Shown here: piece by piece, positions 24,343 to 37,154 of the stretch
How the letters are laid out: the number at the start of each line of letters is the position of its first letter
Position numbering within the stretch: position 1 is the stretch's first letter
Assembly (NCBI GenBank): GCA_017311185.1
Contig: JAESUZ010003490.1
Location: 1,054,001-1,118,000, forward strand
DNA from: Proteles cristata cristata
Lineage: Eukaryota; Chordata; Mammalia; Carnivora; Hyaenidae
Direction: 5' to 3'
Length of the DNA: 64,000 bases
Notes under the pieces: model-generated
Told to the model about the DNA's origin: nothing
The model's input: the letters and a program-made list of their open reading frames with translations, nothing else
Databases searched by the model: none
Translations under genes and position numbers: made by a program

Positions 24343-25864
24343 CAATATCTTGTTGGTTTTATCCAAAGAAAACGTGAATTGATACAGGGTTCGGCTAACA
24401 AGTGAAATACACTGGCATTTTTTTCTTTTTAAAGCAAGCATTCCTGATAAATAACACCTGCTTAAAGCAGATTCATTGCACTGTAGGAAAAGAAAATTAA
24501 TACATGTTGGTTCTAAAGCATGAGGACCTATTTCCAATACAAACCAAGAGAAGCTGGTTAGAAATAAAGCATTTTTTCTTTGTGACAGCTGTTCTTTTAT
24601 GTGCTAAATGCTCTAGTGGCCTTTTAATATCATAGCATATTAGAGCCCACAGTTGCTTCCAGGTCATCTAGTTTAACCTGCTCAATTAAGAGAGGATAAA
24701 GCTTCAAGTTGTTTGGGTTTTTTGTTTGTTTTTTGTTTTTTTGCTATGGGGTTTTTTGGGGTTTGGGTTTAAAAAAAAAGGCCAAGATAATCTTTGAGAA
24801 GATTCCGGTTGATGTCAAGAGACGCTACCTATCACCCTGCTCAGGCAGTTCCTTCTGCAGAAAAGAACAACTGAGGCTGCCTCCATCTTTGACTCACAGG
24901 AGAGGTGTAAATCCCACCCACGTAGTTAGAGCTTTCTTACTGGACTGCTGTTTATTTTGAGGTTAACAAAGGCTAAGGAAGCCCATTGTGAAATGTTTGT
25001 TTTGAGGGCCAGAATCTAAACTTGCCCTCCTTGTCATGGTCATTTTTTTTAAAGAAGATGACAGATGGGAGCCCCAGGAAGAGACAGACTCCAGCCATGC
25101 CAGGAATAAGAGCATGCTCTTTGTCTTTTGTTGCTGTTATTGTTGTTTTCCATGTGCTTCTCGGGATATCAGCTTTATTACCGTGGCTGTGGACAGAGCT
25201 GAGAATGTGGTGGACGGTATGACAACAACTTCCTTCCTGGTGTGTCCCTGAATGGCCAGCATAGTCAACACGTATCAGGCAATCTGCAGCCACGCTGTTG
25301 CTGCTGACAACTTCATTATGCCCATGATATTCAGCTGAGTAATTCATTTCCCGAGCATGGCAATAGCTCCTGATATGCCTAATGGGTTGAATGTAATTTT
25401 GTAAGCTTTTGAAGATGAATGTCTCCCCTTGTGCTTAGCTATGCCCTAATATGGGAAACAATGATAGCTACCATTAGGAAACAGTACTGTAGCATTCGAC
25501 TTTTTACTGCAGGCTGGGTCTCTAAACCACAAAAGCAGGAAACATTAGTAACTGGCATGATACACTAAATGTGGGTCACTTAACATCCCTTATAATGACT
25601 TTTTTGCCTGCCTCTGCATTTAACCTTCATGTGGCCAGGGCATCCTACAAAATAAGGTGACCTTGCCAAGGATATAAAATGAGTTCATTAATAGTTCCGG
25701 GGGTGGGATGGGCTTTGGCATGATATGCCTACAGTCACTTACCAATGCTGTCCTAAAATGGAAGAACCATAGGACAAACGAGAAATGTGATCTGTGCATG
25801 GTTTCCAACACCCAGGGTGCAATTAGGGACAAAAATATAAAATGCATTCATCTGAATTATTTTT

Positions 25865-26080
25865 AATTCAGTTCAGCTAAACGTATATGTATTGAACATC
25901 ATCTACCATACACAAGGCCCAGGTCATTGAACTGAGAGTCCAATTTGAAAGTTAGAGTGGCGTGAGTCCTGCCCTCCTGGAGGTCTCAATCCAGGGAAGT
26001 GGGGCTGCAAGTAACTCTAACAAAGATAGACGATGCCAAGAGTGCTAGCATAGTTACAAATGCCACAGTGAGCAGAGAGA
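25865..26080 (-). mobile_element. L2-like relic, antisense, decayed
   Basis: CGTATATGTATTGAACATCA, ACACAAGGCCCAGGTCATTG and CCTGCCCTCCTGGAGGTCTC resemble antisense L2. Confidence 0.45.
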
Positions 26081-27394
26081 AAGACATTCATCCTTTTTGG
26101 GAACATAAAACAAGTTAATATACCATCCCCAAAGACTTCCACCTTCATCTACCAGCTAATCTGAATTCTTTTGTCTCTTGAAAATCTTAACTTGAGTCAA
26201 CTTCTTAATTTCTGAGAGTCAGGACTCCTCATCTTCTATAATTTCTCAGTGCTTCTTGGTCATCATTTATGATGACCAGTTCCAAGTATCCCAAATGAAA
26301 ATAGGGAAGTCAACATAATAGCAGGCATGAGAATTTTTTCGCTATCCTTTTATCCACCACCACACCTGTTTTCTTGACTTCACAAAACTAAATCCTACCA
26401 GGCAGATTCTTATTAGCAGCCTGCAAATAGACAGATTCTGTGCTAATACTTTTAACTAAAGATATTTTTGATATTAAGATTTTCTTGATGGAAAAAGGAG
26501 AAGGAAGACGAGGAGGTTACATAGGAATAGGAGAAATAAGAAGAGTCTGCCTAAAACCCAGAGGTCATTTATCCTTTGGTACTCTGACACATCAACTTGA
26601 CCACTTTGACTTGTGTATTGAGCACTTACTTACTTTATGGACTCTGGTTTTCATGAATCCTGGTGAAGATTCATATTTGATGGATGAGTATGCACCTACA
26701 TAGGTCTTGAAACCATGAGGTCTGACAGTTGCTTTATTGTTCTGATCTGAGCAAACTTTCTCTGAATTATGAATGTATGAATTATCAAATCTTAGGGTAT
26801 TAACATTTTCAATGGTAAATTATTTGAAAATTCTGCCTATCATGCTTAAAGTAAATGAAGACCCAAAAATCATCTTTTGCTTCCAGTTGCAAACAAAGAC
26901 CTCCCCCAAGGAAATGGCCATAATGAATGTTGTGAATGGAGAGGGGTCCCAAGGTCTCTGTGATGGCTCATCCCCCTCCCAGACAACCCACTAGAGTCCA
27001 CATCTCACTCTCCAAAGGCATGATGAAGATCCAGTTAGCAGCCCAATTATTGTAAATGCTATTCTTTATGATAAAACCCAGTGCATCAAAAAATGTAGAT
27101 GGCCTTGGGGATGGTTGTAAGGATAAGTGACCTGTGCTAATTCTTCTTGGAGAGATTTAGGTGAATACTGCCACCTATTGATAGGTGAAATATATGCCAC
27201 TGATTCCTACTCTGACCTGACAATGTGTTAATACTTATCAGAACAGATCTCATTACTCAGTTGGCCAAAACCTTTTTAACAGCCCTAAGTTTAAAATTCT
27301 TTGGGTATTTGTGATGAAAAATAACTATGTTATACTAATTTAAAACAACTCATGAATTGTATTTCTGGTAAGTAAGAGGCAGAGGAGTCAGGTA

Positions 27395-27560
27395 CAAATG
27401 CCATGAGCTTTGCAGTCAGAGATCTGGGTTTGAGTCTCAGCTCAACCCCTGAATGCACAGAAACAAATTAATTAATCTCTCTGAACCTTAGTTCCCTCAT
27501 CAATAGAAAGTGGATAATCCTCTTCATAAAGTGTGAGAATTCACTGAATTCAGAGAATTC
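27395..27560 (-). mobile_element. MIR relic, antisense
   Basis: AGATCTGGGTTTGAGTCTCA, TTAATCTCTCTGAACCTTAG and CCCTCATCAATAGAAAGTGG match antisense MIR. Confidence 0.75.
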
Positions 27561-29194
27561 TGTGACGTCACCCCATGCCACACAAGAGGTTTATGTGACT
27601 GCATTTGTTACTATGTTTCCTTCAAGCCACTGAAATTAACTATTTGTGATGCAATGACTGGTAATATGACAAACCACATCATGCATCAGACTCCGGTGAA
27701 CTCTTCTGTGAGGTTCAATTATCCTTTGGCAATGCTCCTTGTCTCGCATAGTATCTTTGACATTCAAAATTAGGACAGTGTGAACATAAATATTAGAACT
27801 TTAAGTGTGCCAATTGAGAAAATGAGGATAAATGGGCTTCATTACCAAACGACTCCTGACTGCCCTAGAGGCATAGATCCATGGGGCTGAGCAGATAAAG
27901 AATTATGATAAAACTTTGGAGCCAAGTATAAATGGGGCTTTGTGACCTGCTGGATAGGGTTGAGGCTTAGGACCAGACCTAGGAGGTTCACATTCCTTCC
28001 TCGGCGTGGTGTGGGGGATCCCGGGCTCACACAGACAATAGGGGATTCATAGCTTGAGAATTCTAATGACGGCTGTAAGGAGGGTGGCAGTCAGAACAAG
28101 AAGACTTTTCAGAAGCACGGACCCTGATTATCACATCGGCGCTCTGGCCGGCGAGAGGCTGCCGAGAGGCGGCATGAAGCCGTTCTTGGAAAGCTTTCAG
28201 TGAAGTGTTTGTAACCTCCTTAAGAGAATCCCATTTCTCAAAAATGCAACACTGGAAAATCTCACATGATTAGTTCCGATAAACACTCTGTCATCAAATC
28301 ATGGCAGAAGTCACACGGCCCATCTCTTTTTGAAGAGTCTTTCTGAATGTCATGAGTCTGGTCTCCAAGACTTAGAGAGAAAAAAAAAAACCCAAAGAGA
28401 GTTTCTCAGGATATTTGGGGGCCTTTACTTTTAATCTGAAAGGTCAACTGGTGCTTAAAACAAAATAATCAAGAAATAGCATGCCTATGAACAGTCTGCA
28501 TCTTTTGAAAAGGTCTGCTTTGGACTGAATAGCTCCTGCCTTTCCCCACCCCCATTTCCTTTTTTTCTTTGGGGCTTAGTAATTGAGAGGGAGGAGGAGG
28601 AAGAGTTTTACATTCATTACTAACAACTTTGCACATAATAAGCATGTTCAGATACACCCTGGGGTGTTAGTTTTCTTTTCCTATTTTTTTTTTTTGTCTC
28701 CTTTTTAGCAGCTTTTGATAAGTAGCACATTTTATTTTTGAAAAAAGAATCGGAGCCATTATTGAACAACCGCGCCCTAAGGAAGGTCAGGAGATTAGGG
28801 AGCGGAAGTAGGCTGGCCAGACTCTTTGCTGACCACAGTAAGGGATTGCCGCTTTCTTCCCATAATTTAATTTTGAGACTCTGATGAAAAGGCACCCCTA
28901 AAAAATAAAAAATCTTTGCTGAAAAAAAAGAGTGAAAAATTGTTAGAAAAAGGTCATCAAAAAGTGATCAATTTAAATTTATGTCTTCCAAACAAACCAC
29001 ATGGAACTAACCACAGGGCAGACATGCATTTGCAGTGATATATGGACGTTCTCAAAATATGGGCATGAATTTGCAGGAGAGAGTGGACATTGCTAGCTTC
29101 TGATGTCGGTGGGCTTTGGCCCAGCTTCACAAGTCTGAAATTCTCAACGTTGCACTTCACAAATCAGGGAAGAGTCCACTGAAAAAGAACCTTT

Positions 29195-29345
29195 GAATTT
29201 AACTGGCTCCACTCCCTCATTTTCCAAGGGGGAAAACTGAGACCTGGTGGAGAGAAAGTAACTTGCCCAAGGTCACTCAAGGTCACCCAGCTGGTGAGAA
29301 GCAGCTTGAGGACTCAAGCTCAATACTCCTCATCCCAAGCTGGAG
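29195..29345 (+). mobile_element. MIR-like relic
   Basis: TCATTTTCCAAGGGGGAAAA, GTAACTTGCCCAAGGTCACT and a partly repeated CAAGGTCACCCAGCTGGTGA match a MIR-family 3' half. Confidence 0.6.
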
Positions 29346-29899
29346 TTCCCTCCACCAGGCTCAACAACTCTGAGATGGGGACCATGTCATGGGGAAGTCC
29401 TCTTCCTGGGGGAAACTCTGTCCCTGTTCTCTCATCCATAGCCCTGGGTATCGCCAGGCGTCATTCATCTGTCACAGCCTGAACTAACTTCTTCCGCAGA
29501 TGTTGAATGGCTTCTCCAGAGCAGTCCAGGCACATCCCATGTGGCTCCAAGGACTCGGCCCCCTGCTCTTTTCTCTATCTTCAAAATGTGCACAGACCAT
29601 GATGTGAAAGCCTGTGTTATCTCTGTGTCTGGCATCGATGGATTATTGCTGTCATCTGCCATCGTGCAGGTTAAAACTTGAAAAGTCAACCTCAGCTTGT
29701 TTCTTACACTCACATCTTCTTCCTCTGTCCTCATGTACACCACGGACAAGTCTCATAAGTTCTTCTTCCAGAGTGCACCCCACGTTCAGCTCCTCATCTC
29801 CTTTTCCATAGACCCTCACCATCAATGCCTTCCTGCTTCCAGGTTCTCACTGCTTTGGTCCACGGCCCACGATGGGGGCCCACCAGGAGGATCTTAATC

Positions 29900-30300
29900 C
29901 CCATCCCTGGCATTCTCCTGCTTAAATCCCTGTCACCTGTAGGAGAAAGCCCACACTCTAACAGAGCATCCACGCACACCCCAGTCCAGCCCTGGCCTAT
30001 TTTCTGAAGTCCGCACTCCCTTAGATCTCCCGATCCACATTTGCTCCAGCCCAACTGGATTACTGGTTGTTCCCTACACATGCTGGCAACTCTGTGCATT
30101 GACTCCACTTCCTTCTCTTCTTTTCAACCTCTAGAGGTCTTCATTCTGCCTTATGCAGTGCAAAAGACAAACTCTGTGAATCTTTCCTAAGCTTCCCATA
30201 AGGAAGTACTAATTCTCTCTCACTAACTCAATCCCTTTTATCTTTGACAAGCTACCTCATCATCTTTGTTCCCCACTTCACCATAGTGCTTCATCCATCA
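29900..30300 (+). mobile_element. L2-like relic
   Basis: CTGGCATTCTCCTGCTTAAA, CCAGTCCAGCCCTGGCCTAT and GCTTCCCATAAGGAAGTACT resemble sense L2. Next to it, 30325-30570 carries an antisense L2 3' end. Confidence 0.48.
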
Positions 30301-30324
30301 CTTTGCATATAAATAAGGTGTTTT

Positions 30325-30570
30325 CTTCATATTTATTGAGCGCTCAATACCTGCAAGACACCAGTCTGGGCAGGGGGTGTAAGGACTACAGGAGGAAAAT
30401 ACAAATGAATTAAAGTGTAATTCCTGTCTTCAAAGGAGCTTTAATCAGTGAGACATGTTCACAAATAACCTAAGCAAGTGAACTAATAGTGGGGGTAGAA
30501 TTGGATGGAGGGGCAGTGCTGAGTATGGAACAAACAATGCTCAGCATTCAGGTATTATGAAATGGGGTTG
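30325..30570 (-). mobile_element. L2-like relic, antisense
   Basis: ATTTATTGAGCGCTCAATAC, GACACCAGTCTGGGCAGGGG and CAAAGGAGCTTTAATCAGTG follow the antisense L2 3' region. Confidence 0.52.
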
Positions 30571-30604
30571 GGGGGAGGATGAGAGAAAGAAAGCATAAAG
30601 CTAC

Positions 30605-30760
30605 TTTCAAATTGTATCTCTCTGCTGTGGTCATTATTAGAGTCCTGTCCAGGTCTGGTCAATGCAACCCATCCTTTCCGCAGTACCAGACTGATCTTCC
30701 TAAAGCAAGACTCTGATCATTCAACTCCCTGTACAAATGTTTGCTATTGAATAAATCAAG
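30605..30760 (+). mobile_element. L2-like fragment
   Basis: TACCAGACTGATCTTCCTAA and GACTCTGATCATTCAACTCC are typical of sense L2 upstream of its 3' end. Confidence 0.45.
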
Positions 30761-31034
30761 CATCAAATAATTGCAGGCTTATGCTGGGTGTAATGGAGAA
30801 TCCCAGTTTGTAGAGATGAGACAAAGTCCAGAAAACAACTGGAGAACAGAAAGCAAGAACGTGCTTTCAAAGTGCTAGGTGCGGGCGGGAGACAGATTAA
30901 ATGTATGATCACTATGGGCTGAGATGATCGAGAAGGGATAATCAAGGAGGGAAGACTCCAGTGGATGGCCACTTGACAAGAAAAATTAGATGTACTAAGT
31001 GAACTTTAGGGTTCCTTTCAATTCTCAGGCCCCT

Positions 31035-31640
31035 GTTATTCTTTGAAATGGTTTATTCATTCATTCAACAAACACATGCTAAGCACTTCAACAAAACACT
31101 CACTAAATATTTATTGAATGCCTTCTATGTGCCAGGATCTTTGCCAGACTGGAAATAGAGCAGTGAATAAAAGGCTTTGCACTTAACTCTTACGGTAAAA
31201 TGGGAATGGCTGTTGGAAAGCAAGTAAATGCACCAAAATGTGATGGATGTCATGATGGGGGAGTATCAGCTGCTCTAGGACCACAGAGTGGGGACCCTAA
31301 CAGCCCAAGAGCTTGAAAAGTATCCCTGGGAGATGATTTTTAAGCCAAGACTCTAGTGTTGTACATGAGTTAGCCAGACAAAAGGGACTTGAGTATTCAG
31401 CGGAAGAATATCATATGCAGAATTCTGGAGTTGAGAGACAGTATGGCATGTCTAAGGAACTGAAAAACACTTAAATGGGCTGCAGCAAGGGGGTGAGTAG
31501 GAAGGGGCCAAGAGTTGAGTCTATAGAAGTAGGCAGAGCTGCATTATGGAGTATTTTGCTAAGGTGTGTGAAGGAGTTTATACTTTGCTGATAAGCTTTT
31601 TGGTGGCATTAAAGTATTTGGCACGGTGTGGCACAGTGGT
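31035..31640 (-). mobile_element. L2-like relic, antisense
   Basis: TTATTCATTCATTCAACAAA, ATTGAATGCCTTCTATGTGC and CAGGATCTTTGCCAGACTGG mark the L2 3' end; the rest is decayed. Confidence 0.58.
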
Positions 31641-33555
31641 ACAACTACTGAGTACTTAATAAACGTCTGTTGTGAAGAGCAGATTGAGGAAGGAATGGAT
31701 GAATCAATGCAATGGACACGGGTGCGTGAAATGACTCAGTGTGGAGCATTTGCTCCTAGAAGTGAAGCCACTATTACTAAGGCATCATCTCCTTTGGTTT
31801 GTATATCCCACTGAATCATGAGCCCTCTCAGGCAGCTCCTAACCTTGGTAGAGTTACCCAGTCACCTGGCTTTCCCCAGCAGGTGGAATTTAAGTAAATT
31901 TGCATTGAAGTCAAAGTTTTTTTTGTTTAGAGATAAGGGTAAAGTTTTACCTGGCAGTAGTTTAGGCTTCAGCTATGAAAGGTAGCCTGACTCTCTTAAT
32001 CATTGATGAAAAAAATAGCCTTCTGGGCATGAATTTTGCCAAATTAGATTATTCATAACAATGCTTCCATGGACAAATATGTCTAAGAAGAGAGAGAGAG
32101 AGAGAGAGAGAAGGAAAAAAAAAGTTCCAGAGAGAGATTTTGCCTTTTAAGTGAGAAAATAAAAAGTAAGACAATTGTGAAAAGCTAATCTAAGCCCCTC
32201 CTTTGGAAGGTTTTAGGAGTCACTGAGCCTCACCTTGGATCCCAAGCCCAGAGCAGCCACTTGCCAGAGACCAGTCAGCCACCACAGTGAGATGCTGTCT
32301 CTAGAAAGGGTAAGATTTTCAGGAATACAAGAGGCCATTCACAGGATTCTAATTAATTACCAGGCCAGAGATTAACATTCCACCCTCTTGTTTATCACCA
32401 AGAGACTTTCTCCTGATTTGCTGCAGAGTCACATTCAATTTTGGGAGTTGATTTGGGTCCAGGTAGAAATAACATACCAGAGTCAGTGTCCAGTAGAAGG
32501 GTCCAAAACTATTTCTGAAGTCATCATAGCAGCTAAGCTTTCATTTGGCAGAGAGAGACTCTGAAGGGATCTTTAGAAAGATTCTTAATGCTGTTGCTAG
32601 GGACGTCTGAGTGTGTGTATCCGTGTGCCGGGGGGGTGGGAGGCTAGGGGGGAGGCGGCGTTTAATATGTCCTCTCAATCAGCAATGTCTCCCTAACATA
32701 AAAAGCAGCCTGTGAAGGTCTTTGCCATTTTATTTCAGAGAGAAACATGAAAAATGCCTAAATAAGCAGCTTTCTAGGAAATTCATTCTATGCGTTTCAT
32801 TAGTCATGTAAAGCGTAATATCATGAAAGGAGCCAGGTGCACCCATACGTAGCTGGCATGAAAGAAACACTGGAATCTTCCACCCAACACTGAGCCTCTT
32901 GGTGTCCTAAGACCCAGATCGAATACTTCCTCAGAACCTGCTCAGACAAAAACTAGCAATGCTTGCATAGCCCTGGCTGGAGCTTTCTTAGCTCCTATTG
33001 GGAACTTGGAAAGGATTGCACAGGTGCCCTTAGGTGCAGGGATATGATGGCCACCTGTGTGATTCTGGTCCCAGGAAGCTGTGGGAGTAAGGGGGCACCT
33101 GGCCCCAGGATAGCCATGGGTCATTTGCAGTCACAGGTTGCTGGGTGGGCTCCTGGATTCCAGACACGATTTCTTTCCCTGCAGTTGAGATAGTGCAAAG
33201 CTAACCGGCTGCCTTTGCTGCCCCTCTGCTCATCCTTGAGTGACATTCAGTTCTCGTTTGCCATAAAGCTTATTGTCCTGTGTGCCGTTCCTGATGGACC
33301 TCAGAGATATAATAGGCTAAAGACACACTGAAGTCATGGCATCTTTTGACTACACATACAAGAGACTGAGAAATCAAGCCTCCTCAGGGCTACAGTCCCG
33401 AGAATACACCTAGATTCTGAGCCAAGCTGTTTCCCTCTCCCCATCCCTCCCTGTGCATCATTTGCTCTTTTTATTTGGCATTAAGAGTAGCTCAGTGATG
33501 ATGGACTTCGGCTCTTGCCTGTAGTGATCCTGTTCGCATTTTATTCTTCACACAG
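31641..33555. other. Repeat-poor block leading to the candidate exon
   Basis: Apart from the (GA)n tract I recognise no transposon from 32130 to 33555, unusual for this window. A GC-rich strip lies at 32630-32665. This may be conserved regulatory or 5' gene sequence, but I cannot test conservation. Confidence 0.4.
32085..32123. repeat. (GA)n and polypurine tract
   Basis: About 12 GA units followed by an A-rich purine run. Confidence 0.88.
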
Positions 33556-33690
33556 AATAGGAAGGAGGTTCGCTTGCTTTGCGCAGAGGCTGAGCCACAG
33601 GAGAAAGCAAAGCCAATGTGATTTACTGAATGAAAGCACTGGACAATTACCAACAACTTGTTCCTCTGCTGCCTCGAACAACCTAAACTG
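33556..33690 (+). CDS. ANKFN1: Candidate upstream ANKFN1 exon, in phase with 48301
   Basis: A 135-bp segment lies between a good acceptor (pyrimidine-rich TTTTATTCTTCACACAG, AG at 33554-33555) and a strong donor (CTG|GTAAGTA at 33691). Starting at 33557, one frame is open for 44 codons and leaves two bases, TG. The 48301 exon begins with G, so the junction codon is TGG, and reading continues NCCVKM into the known ANKFN1 sequence without a stop. The encoded stretch ends GQLPTTCSSAASNNLN and is Ser/Asn/Gln-rich; no domain is recognised. There is no in-frame ATG, so a coding role needs further exons upstream. Otherwise this is a 5'UTR exon. An 18-codon upstream ORF in another frame (ATG at 33630) would then precede the main start. 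The exon and its flanks are repeat-poor. The exon is inferred from splice sites and phase, not from transcript evidence. Confidence 0.6.
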
Positions 33691-34576
33691 GTAAGTAAAA
33701 TTTATTTTTGTCTTTTTTCATATGAGTGTGGGGCTAATTCACTGATTATGTTTTAAATGTGTACGTGTGTGTTGCTGCAGTTTAAATGATATAAAAAATA
33801 ATCTTCATCTTCCAAAGTTAGCTGCAGGCAGTCTATGAAGAATGCACACAAGCACACACACAATGGTCTGCAACAGCACATACATGTCCATTGTGCAGAG
33901 GCAAGAATGGGGTGTGGGGAAGCCCCACTTCTGATCATTAGGCATTTTGTTTGCAGCAAGCTTGAGGACATTACGTCCTTGCCAAATTGATTAGCAAGAG
34001 CTATGAAAAATAAAATACTCCTTTGTTGTAAAAGATCATTTTCCAATTGGGCTCCTGAGTACAAAATACCTGTTGGATTGGGTAAAGGTGGATCCCATCA
34101 ATGCTGATAATCCTGAATACACACCCAGGTATATTGTCTTTAATTCAGTTTAGAGGTTGGACATGCAGAGTGGGATGCCAGCATTCTGTCCACCCTGGGT
34201 GAGCATGCCCCTAAATAACATCATGATTGTGATGTTGAGGATGCCTGCTAAGGGCATACAGTGGGCATGATGCAGGCCCTCACTTGAGCCACTGCTATTT
34301 TTGTACCCATATACCTTGTGCCCCTTTTCTATTCCATGAAGATGCATGCTTGGCAGAGTATACTAGGTTCGAAGTGGGATACTGTGTCTTGTTTTCCATG
34401 CTGGTCTTTGGCCCTGCCAAGGCCACTGAAAGTACCATTGATAATCAAGTCTGGTTTTGCTTCTCTGCTGGGCCACAAAAATCCCTATATGCACTTGATT
34501 TCTTCATTTCCTAAATAAGATGCAAGCCGACCCCTGCAGAGGGGGGAGGTGAATGGAGAAAGCTATTACTGTTGTT

Positions 34577-34611
34577 ACCACCACCACCACCACCACCACT
34601 ACCACCACCAT
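34577..34611. repeat. (CCA)n trinucleotide repeat
   Basis: Eleven or so CCA units with one CTA interruption. The two frames across it give poly-His or poly-Thr and are not genes. Confidence 0.9.
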
Positions 34612-36149
34612 CTTAGACTTTTGTTTGCCTGGCTACAGCAAGGCTTTACAGCAGCACCACTCCATTTCTGGTGGGTTCGGAATCCATATAAATGTCATAC
34701 CGAGTTTAATATCTTTGGTGTGCTCTATCTGCAGTATATCACTGACTGTTCAGATGAAGTTATGGCCTTGGGTGCTGACAAAGATGGATGATGGCAGAAC
34801 ATTGAACAGCATGCTTCTGGAAATAGAAACCAAAGTTAGGAAATCTGAGAGATGGGTGAGGCTTTGCAGAGTAGACAGTATCTGAGGCCACTCAATCACA
34901 AGAGTAGGGTTATTCTCCCCTGTGATTTGTCTATTTCACAAAGGATGGCATCTTAATAGGAAGGAGATGGAATTGCCTAGTGGTTAGAAATGTTGGGAAA
35001 GCAGGGAGGGCACTTTTGCTAATTCCCAGACTGTGTATCTTTAGGAAATCCCCTTACTTTCCCCAGATCTCCGTTCTTCCATTCTTTCCATTCCTGATTG
35101 TTTTGAAGAAGGCATGCTAAGCTCAATTAATTTACCCATGAGATACTGCATAAAGCTTTCCTATGAGTGGTTCAGTAGGTAATCAAGATCATTGTTCATA
35201 TACTTTAATCCAGAGATCATGCATCAGAAACCCACAGAGGAGGGTTTATGTGGGGATGAGGAGATATATACTCCTTCTCCATCTAAGGCATATAGAGCAC
35301 TCTGAAGGAAGCATGAACACACTCAGGGGAGTAGAAGGGGAAAACAGAACTGAAAAATGGCATTTTAAAAAAACAACCTCAAATAAATAGGTCATGTAAA
35401 TAATATTTTTAATATTGATTGGGAATAACTGATTTTCTATACTTATGATACTAAGATACTAAAGCTCTTAAAGGTTTTCAAGCGAATATTTTGGAGGAGT
35501 TAATTCAAGGATGAGTAGAACCCATGTATATAATTTATGTACAAATTACCACCATACCCGTGCACATGGAATTAGCAGCTGCCAATGCACTATGATTTAT
35601 TTGAGGAATTCCAGAAGACCCACTGGCTGAAGAAATGTCCCATTTCTAGGGTTAAGGTACCTGAAATTCTATCAGGGATTCAATGAAATATTGCCGTCTT
35701 TTATAAAATACAGATATTCTTAGTAGGAATAACAAATTAAGATACTCATAGCCTATCATAAATTACTGCATTTAATGTTTTCTCCCTCAGGGGAAACCCA
35801 AAGGATATTGCATTAATTACATTAGTTCTTCTGGTTTCTATTTATTTCATACCTGTCTCCAAGAACTTCACTTGGAATTATCACCTCACTCATGGTCAAA
35901 AAACTGAGGAGCCTTTAGAACAAACTATTTCCTTCTTTTTATGGGATGCTTGGATTAGACAATACCATCTAGACTTCCTCTAGGCCATCAAGAGTGACAT
36001 GCAGAAAGCTAAACTCATTATCTTTCCCCTTTTAAATCCATTCTTCCTCCTGTATCTTTTTTTTTTTTTAATTATTGGTGGAACCATTCTGTACCTAATC
36101 AGCCAAGCAGAGCTAATAGAAGTTATCCTGATTTCTTAGGCCCCTCCAT

Positions 36150-36754
36150 CCAATCACTAACCAAGTTTGGTCCATTTTGCTTCCTTCCTCTTTTTAATCT
36201 GCCCACGTCTCTCCATCCACATTGTCACAAGCTATAGTTGAAGCCACCAGCTCTTGTGGGGACTTTTTCAAAAGCCTTACACTTTGTTGTCCCCTGTCAC
36301 TGGTCCCACCACACCCCTCCCCTTCCAGCCACCCTCTGGATACTACCAGAGTGGTTCTCTAAAAATACAAATGTTGGCCTTTCTGTAGTGCTTCCCTGTT
36401 GTGAACAGGTTGAAATCTATTGTCCCTCAACATGACATGCATAGCCCTTGATGATCTGGCCCTGCTCTCTCTCCAGGCTTCTTTCCCAAGGATGAAATAT
36501 ACCTCTGGAAGTGTCAGAGCCTAAAAGAATTCCATTCAGGCCCCTGTGGGCATCAACCTACCCGTAACACTATGACATGTCCTAACCTGAGCTGTTATAC
36601 CTAGAATGTCCTTTCCTTTCCTTCCTGCTGGTCGATTCCTCATTCATTGTTCAAAATCTTGCTCAGTCATCACTGTCTCAGACACTCATTTCCCCATACC
36701 CTCTGCTCCCATGACACCTCCTGCCACTCACCCCTCCGTGCTACTTATTGCCTT
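36150..36754 (+). mobile_element. L2 relic, sense, long
   Basis: TGGTTCTCTAAAAATACAAA, GATGATCTGGCCCTGCTCTC, TAGAATGTCCTTTCCTTTCC and GTTCAAAATCTTGCTCAGTC follow L2 order over about 600 bp. Confidence 0.65.
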
Positions 36755-36928
36755 AAACATTTGAGAGCAGTGTTAAGAGGCTAAGCTCTTAGATCTAGAT
36801 CTATGTTGCGTAGATTTAAATCCCAGATCTGCCACCTTAGTAGCACTTTAATTCTTTCTACATAAAGTGGAGATAATAATAGTCCTTACTTCACAGGCTA
36901 TTATGGGAGTCAAAGAGCTGGTACATAT
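36755..36928 (-). mobile_element. MIR relic, antisense
   Basis: TTTAAATCCCAGATCTGCCA, CATAAAGTGGAGATAATAAT and ACTTCACAGGCTATTATGGG match antisense MIR. It ends at the target site of the SINE pair. Confidence 0.75.
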
Positions 36929-36941
36929 AAAGGCATTATTT

Positions 36942-37141
36942 AATTTTTTTAATTATTTATTTATTTTGAGAGAGAGAGCAGGAGGGGGGCAGCGAGAGAG
37001 GGGGAGAAAGAGAATCCCAGGCAGGCTCCACACTGCCAGCACAGAGCCCAATGCAGGGCTTGATCCCGTAAACCATGAGATCATGACTTGAGCAGAGATC
37101 AGGAGTCATATGCTTAACCAACTGAGCAACCCAAGTGCCCC
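36942..37141 (-). mobile_element. CAN SINE, antisense, first of an adjacent pair
   Basis: T-rich tail, GAGAGAGAGCAGGAGG, GCACAGAGCCCAATGCAGGG and terminal CCCAAGTGCCCC. The 13-bp target AAAGGCATTATTT occurs before it (36929-36941) and after it (37142-37154), and again in near-identical form after the next SINE. Confidence 0.92.
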
Positions 37142-37154
37142 AAAGGCATTATTT

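Larger units (their letters stand above)
24356..29194. other. Non-coding, mostly unique
   Basis: It contains a G/T-rich simple patch at 24710-24780, an L2-like and a MIR relic, and a small CpG cluster at 28118-28192. No gene is supported. Confidence 0.5.

Noticed and set aside
34549..34885. Genes with poly-His or poly-Thr tracts
   Set aside because: Two overlapping frames across a (CCA)n microsatellite; low-complexity translation only.
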